From the NCBI RefSeq assembly GCF_002150005.2, contig NZ_MSPP01000002.1, positions 186,001 through 250,000 on the forward strand: DNA of 64,000 nt. The letters run 5' to 3'. The position numbers and the translations under genes were made by a program. Source of the stretch: Marivivens niveibacter (GTDB lineage Bacteria > Pseudomonadota > Alphaproteobacteria > Rhodobacterales > Rhodobacteraceae). Positions within the stretch are counted from its first letter, which is position 1; the number at the start of each line of letters is the position of its first letter. Below, piece by piece: positions 61,874 through 64,000 of the stretch. The notes under the pieces are model-generated. The model had not been told where the DNA came from. It ran no database searches and worked only from the letters and a program-made list of their open reading frames with translations.

Positions 61874-63799
61874 TCAGGCGCGGTTTTCGATGCGTGCAAC
61901 GCCCATGACGTCCAGCACTTTGGCTTCGATATCGGGGGCATTCAGGCCAGCGGTTGCATACATGTCCGCAGGGCTCGCGTGGTCGATCCAAGTATCGGGC
62001 AGAACCATGGAACGGAATTTCAGACCGTGATCCATCGCGCCTTCGTCCGATAGCATCTGAACCACTTGCGATCCAAATCCGCCAGCTGCGCCTTCTTCGA
62101 TCGTGATGATCGCGTCATGGGTTGCTGCGGTTTTCAGGATCAGATCACGATCCAAAGGTTTGGCAAAACGCGCGTCGATGACTGTTGGATGAATGCCCTT
62201 GGCGTTCAGGTTTTCGACGGCCTGCAATACCTCTTGCAAACGAGTGCCGAACGACAGGATCGCAACGCCCGCCCCTTCGGTCACGACGCGGCCTTTGCCG
62301 ATTTCCAACGGCTCTAGCGTGTCGGGGATTTCAACGCCCACACCTTCGCCGCGCGGGAAACGGAACGCGATGGGGCCGTCGTCGTAATCAGCCGCCGTTT
62401 TGACCATGCGCGCCAATTCGTTTTCATCCGCCGCTGCCATGACGACCATACCGGGCAAATTCACCAGGAACGACACATCGAAACTGCCTGCGTGGGTCGC
62501 ACCATCGGCGCCAACCAGACCAGCGCGGTCTATCGCGAAACGGACCGGCAAACGTTGGATCGCGACGTCATGCACGACCTGATCGTAGCCGCGCTGCAAG
62601 AACGTGGAATACAGCGCGCAGAACGGTTTCATCCCGCCTGCAGCCAGACCGGCCGAAAATGTCACGGCGTGCTGTTCCGCAATACCAACGTCAAAACAGC
62701 GCGAGGCATAGCGCTCCATAAACGTCTTGAGCCCCGTCCCATCTGGCATCGCCGCCGTAACCGCGCAAATCTTTTGATCCTTGGCAGCCAAATCCAACAA
62801 GGTATTCGCGAACACGCTGGTATAGCTGGGCGCGTTCGATGGGGCCTTGTGCTGTTTGCCGCTGGGGACGTCGAATTTCGCGGTGGCGTGGCCTTTGTCA
62901 CGGGCGGCTTCGGCGGGGGCGTAACCTTTGCCCTTTTTCGTGATCGCGTGGATCAGGATTGGGCCGTCAGCGCGGGATTTCACCGTGCGCAGCACCGCCA
63001 GCAACTGATCCATGTCGTGCCCATCAATGGGGCCGATGTAGGAAAATCCCAACTCTTCGAACAGCGTGCCGCCGACGGTCATGTGTTTGACCATATCCTT
63101 GGCGCGCTTTGCACCTTCGCGGAACGGGGGCGGCAGTAGGCTAACCGCGCCTTTGGCGGCGGCTTTTAGTTCCTGGAACGGGGCGCCTGCGTATAGGCGC
63201 GACAGATACGACGATAGCGCGCCCGTTGGTTCGGCAATCGACATTTCGTTGTCGTTCAGAACAACGATCATGCGTTTGCCCAGATGGCCCGCGTTGTTCA
63301 TCGCCTCGAACGCCATACCGGCGGACATGGACCCGTCACCAATCACAGCAATCGCGTCGCCGACGCCTTCGGGCGTGACGCCGCCCAGATCGCGCGCAAC
63401 TGCAAATCCCAATGCAGCAGAAATCGAGGTCGACGAATGCCCAGCGCCAAACGCATCGTATGGCGATTCAGACCGTTTTGCGAAACCCGACAGTCCGTCC
63501 TTTTGACGCAAGGTGCGGATACGATCGCGGCGGCCTGTGATAATTTTATGCGGATAACATTGGTGCGACACGTCCCAGACGATTTTATCCTTTGGCGTAT
63601 CGAACACAGCATGCAGGGCGACGGTCAATTCGACAACGCCCAGACCAGCCCCCAAATGCCCGCCAGTAACGGACACAGCATCAATAGTTTCGGCACGCAG
63701 TTCATCAGCGACATGACGCAGTTCGCTGTCCGACATGGATTTCAAGTCGGCTGGCGTCTGGACGCGGTCCAGATGAGGCGTGCGTGGTCGATCGGTCAT
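61874..63799 (-). CDS. dxs: 1-deoxy-D-xylulose-5-phosphate synthase
   Basis: First enzyme of the MEP isoprenoid pathway (pyruvate plus glyceraldehyde 3-phosphate). The 641-aa product has [31 protein letters not shown], the TPP motif [39 protein letters not shown], and the transketolase C-terminal [20 protein letters not shown] and [18 protein letters not shown]. Length is right. Coupled to the upstream ispA gene with an eight-base gap, the typical Rhodobacteraceae order. Confidence 0.97.
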   Translation of the reverse strand: MTDRPRTPHLDRVQTPADLKSMSDSELRHVADELRAETIDAVSVTGGHLGAGLGVVELTVALHAVFDTPKDKIVWDVSHQCYPHKIITGRRDRIRTLRQKDGLSGFAKRSESPYDAFGAGHSSTSISAALGFAVARDLGGVTPEGVGDAIAVIGDGSMSAGMAFEAMNNAGHLGKRMIVVLNDNEMSIAEPTGALSSYLSRLYAGAPFQELKAAAKGAVSLLPPPFREGAKRAKDMVKHMTVGGTLFEELGFSYIGPIDGHDMDQLLAVLRTVKSRADGPILIHAITKKGKGYAPAEAARDKGHATAKFDVPSGKQHKAPSNAPSYTSVFANTLLDLAAKDQKICAVTAAMPDGTGLKTFMERYASRCFDVGIAEQHAVTFSAGLAAGGMKPFCALYSTFLQRGYDQVVHDVAIQRLPVRFAIDRAGLVGADGATHAGSFDVSFLVNLPGMVVMAAADENELARMVKTAADYDDGPIAFRFPRGEGVGVEIPDTLEPLEIGKGRVVTEGAGVAILSFGTRLQEVLQAVENLNAKGIHPTVIDARFAKPLDRDLILKTAATHDAIITIEEGAAGGFGSQVVQMLSDEGAMDHGLKFRSMVLPDTWIDHASPADMYATAGLNAPDIEAKVLDVMGVARIENRA

Positions 63800-63807
63800 G
63801 TCAGTCT

Positions 63808-64000
63808 CTATTTATCGCGTGCGATGACGAAACGGGCCGCATCGCGCAGGTTTTCTGCGTCTTTCCCATAGACAGATAGTGCATCGCAAGCCTGTGTCAC
63901 AAGCTGTTCCGCGCGACGTTTCGCCCCGTCCAGGCCCAAAAGGGACACAAAAGTCGCCTTTCCCGCATCGGCATCTTTGCCAACAGCCTTGCCCACGGTG
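63808..64000 (-). CDS. ispA: Polyprenyl synthetase IspA (farnesyl/geranylgeranyl diphosphate synthase), C-terminal end
   Basis: The reading frame is open to the window edge, so only the last ~63 residues are seen: [26 protein letters not shown], the C-terminal GKxxGKDxxxxKATxVxLLG motif of prenyl diphosphate synthases, and ...FVIARDK at the end. It would condense IPP and DMAPP. Next to dxs as in other alphaproteobacteria. Exact chain-length specificity cannot be judged from the fragment. Confidence 0.9.
   Translation of the reverse strand, partial: TVGKAVGKDADAGKATFVSLLGLDGAKRRAEQLVTQACDALSVYGKDAENLRDAARFVIARDK

Overview
The window looks like a chromosomal stretch from an alphaproteobacterium of the Rhodobacteraceae (roseobacter group). 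Evidence: a Rhodobacter-type petABC operon, a CcrM-type GANTC adenine methyltransferase, the alphaproteobacterial erythritol pathway (eryABCD, eryEFG, eryR-tpiB-rpiB), the leuS-lptE-holA order, Kdo transferase and LpxK next to a DUF4170 gene, and a GT81-type glucosyl-3-phosphoglycerate synthase. The genus cannot be fixed from sequence alone.

Layout. 1-1860: end of leuS, lptE and holA, closed by a perfect palindromic terminator. 1888-4915: a YjbH/YjbF exopolysaccharide secretion pair with a small secreted protein in the place where YjbE would be expected. 5055-8261: a degenerate sulfotransferase-fold protein, a flavoprotein, and a crotonase-SDR pair. 8383-16729: a secreted DUF2125 protein, pmbA (tldE), cysQ, a GpgS-GpgP compatible-solute pair, DUF4170, Kdo transferase and lpxK. 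16762-22727: DsbA-like, DUF721, mutY, an orphan alkB, ccrM, rnhB and a secreted protein. 22846-23797: a secreted 91-aa protein overlapping a two-TM protein with an OmpR-type winged helix. 23910-24384: a decayed IS6-family transposase.

24532-39182 is a complete erythritol catabolic locus. An ABC importer (eryEFG plus a DUF2291 protein) diverges from eryABCD. Then come talC and tkt on the minus strand, divergent from eryR-eryH(tpiB)-eryI(rpiB). The steps run erythritol -> erythritol phosphate -> erythrulose phosphates -> erythrose 4-phosphate; the linked transaldolase and transketolase would pass that product into central metabolism. The block lies between the transposase relic and the 3' end of a tRNA-Arg gene, which suggests an island.

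39561-44603: a LacI-type regulator, then a tight four-gene cluster of ATP-grasp, alpha-E, transglutaminase and the proteasome-like Anbu peptidase. This is the best candidate for a poorly understood system in the window. 44653-48834: tRNA-Lys, dapF, mtaB, two GST-fold proteins and an outer-membrane barrel (possible lipid A oxidase). 49154-51924: petABC (cytochrome bc1). 51976-55287: thiBPQ thiamine importer behind a TPP riboswitch with a visible ribosome-site sequestering stem. 55404-64000: aroC, an EamA transporter, HU, AMP nucleosidase, a DUF4253 protein, an epimerase-like protein, a membrane protein, dxs and the end of ispA.

Most of the window is ordinary coding sequence. Functions come from recognised motifs and gene order; no database search was run.
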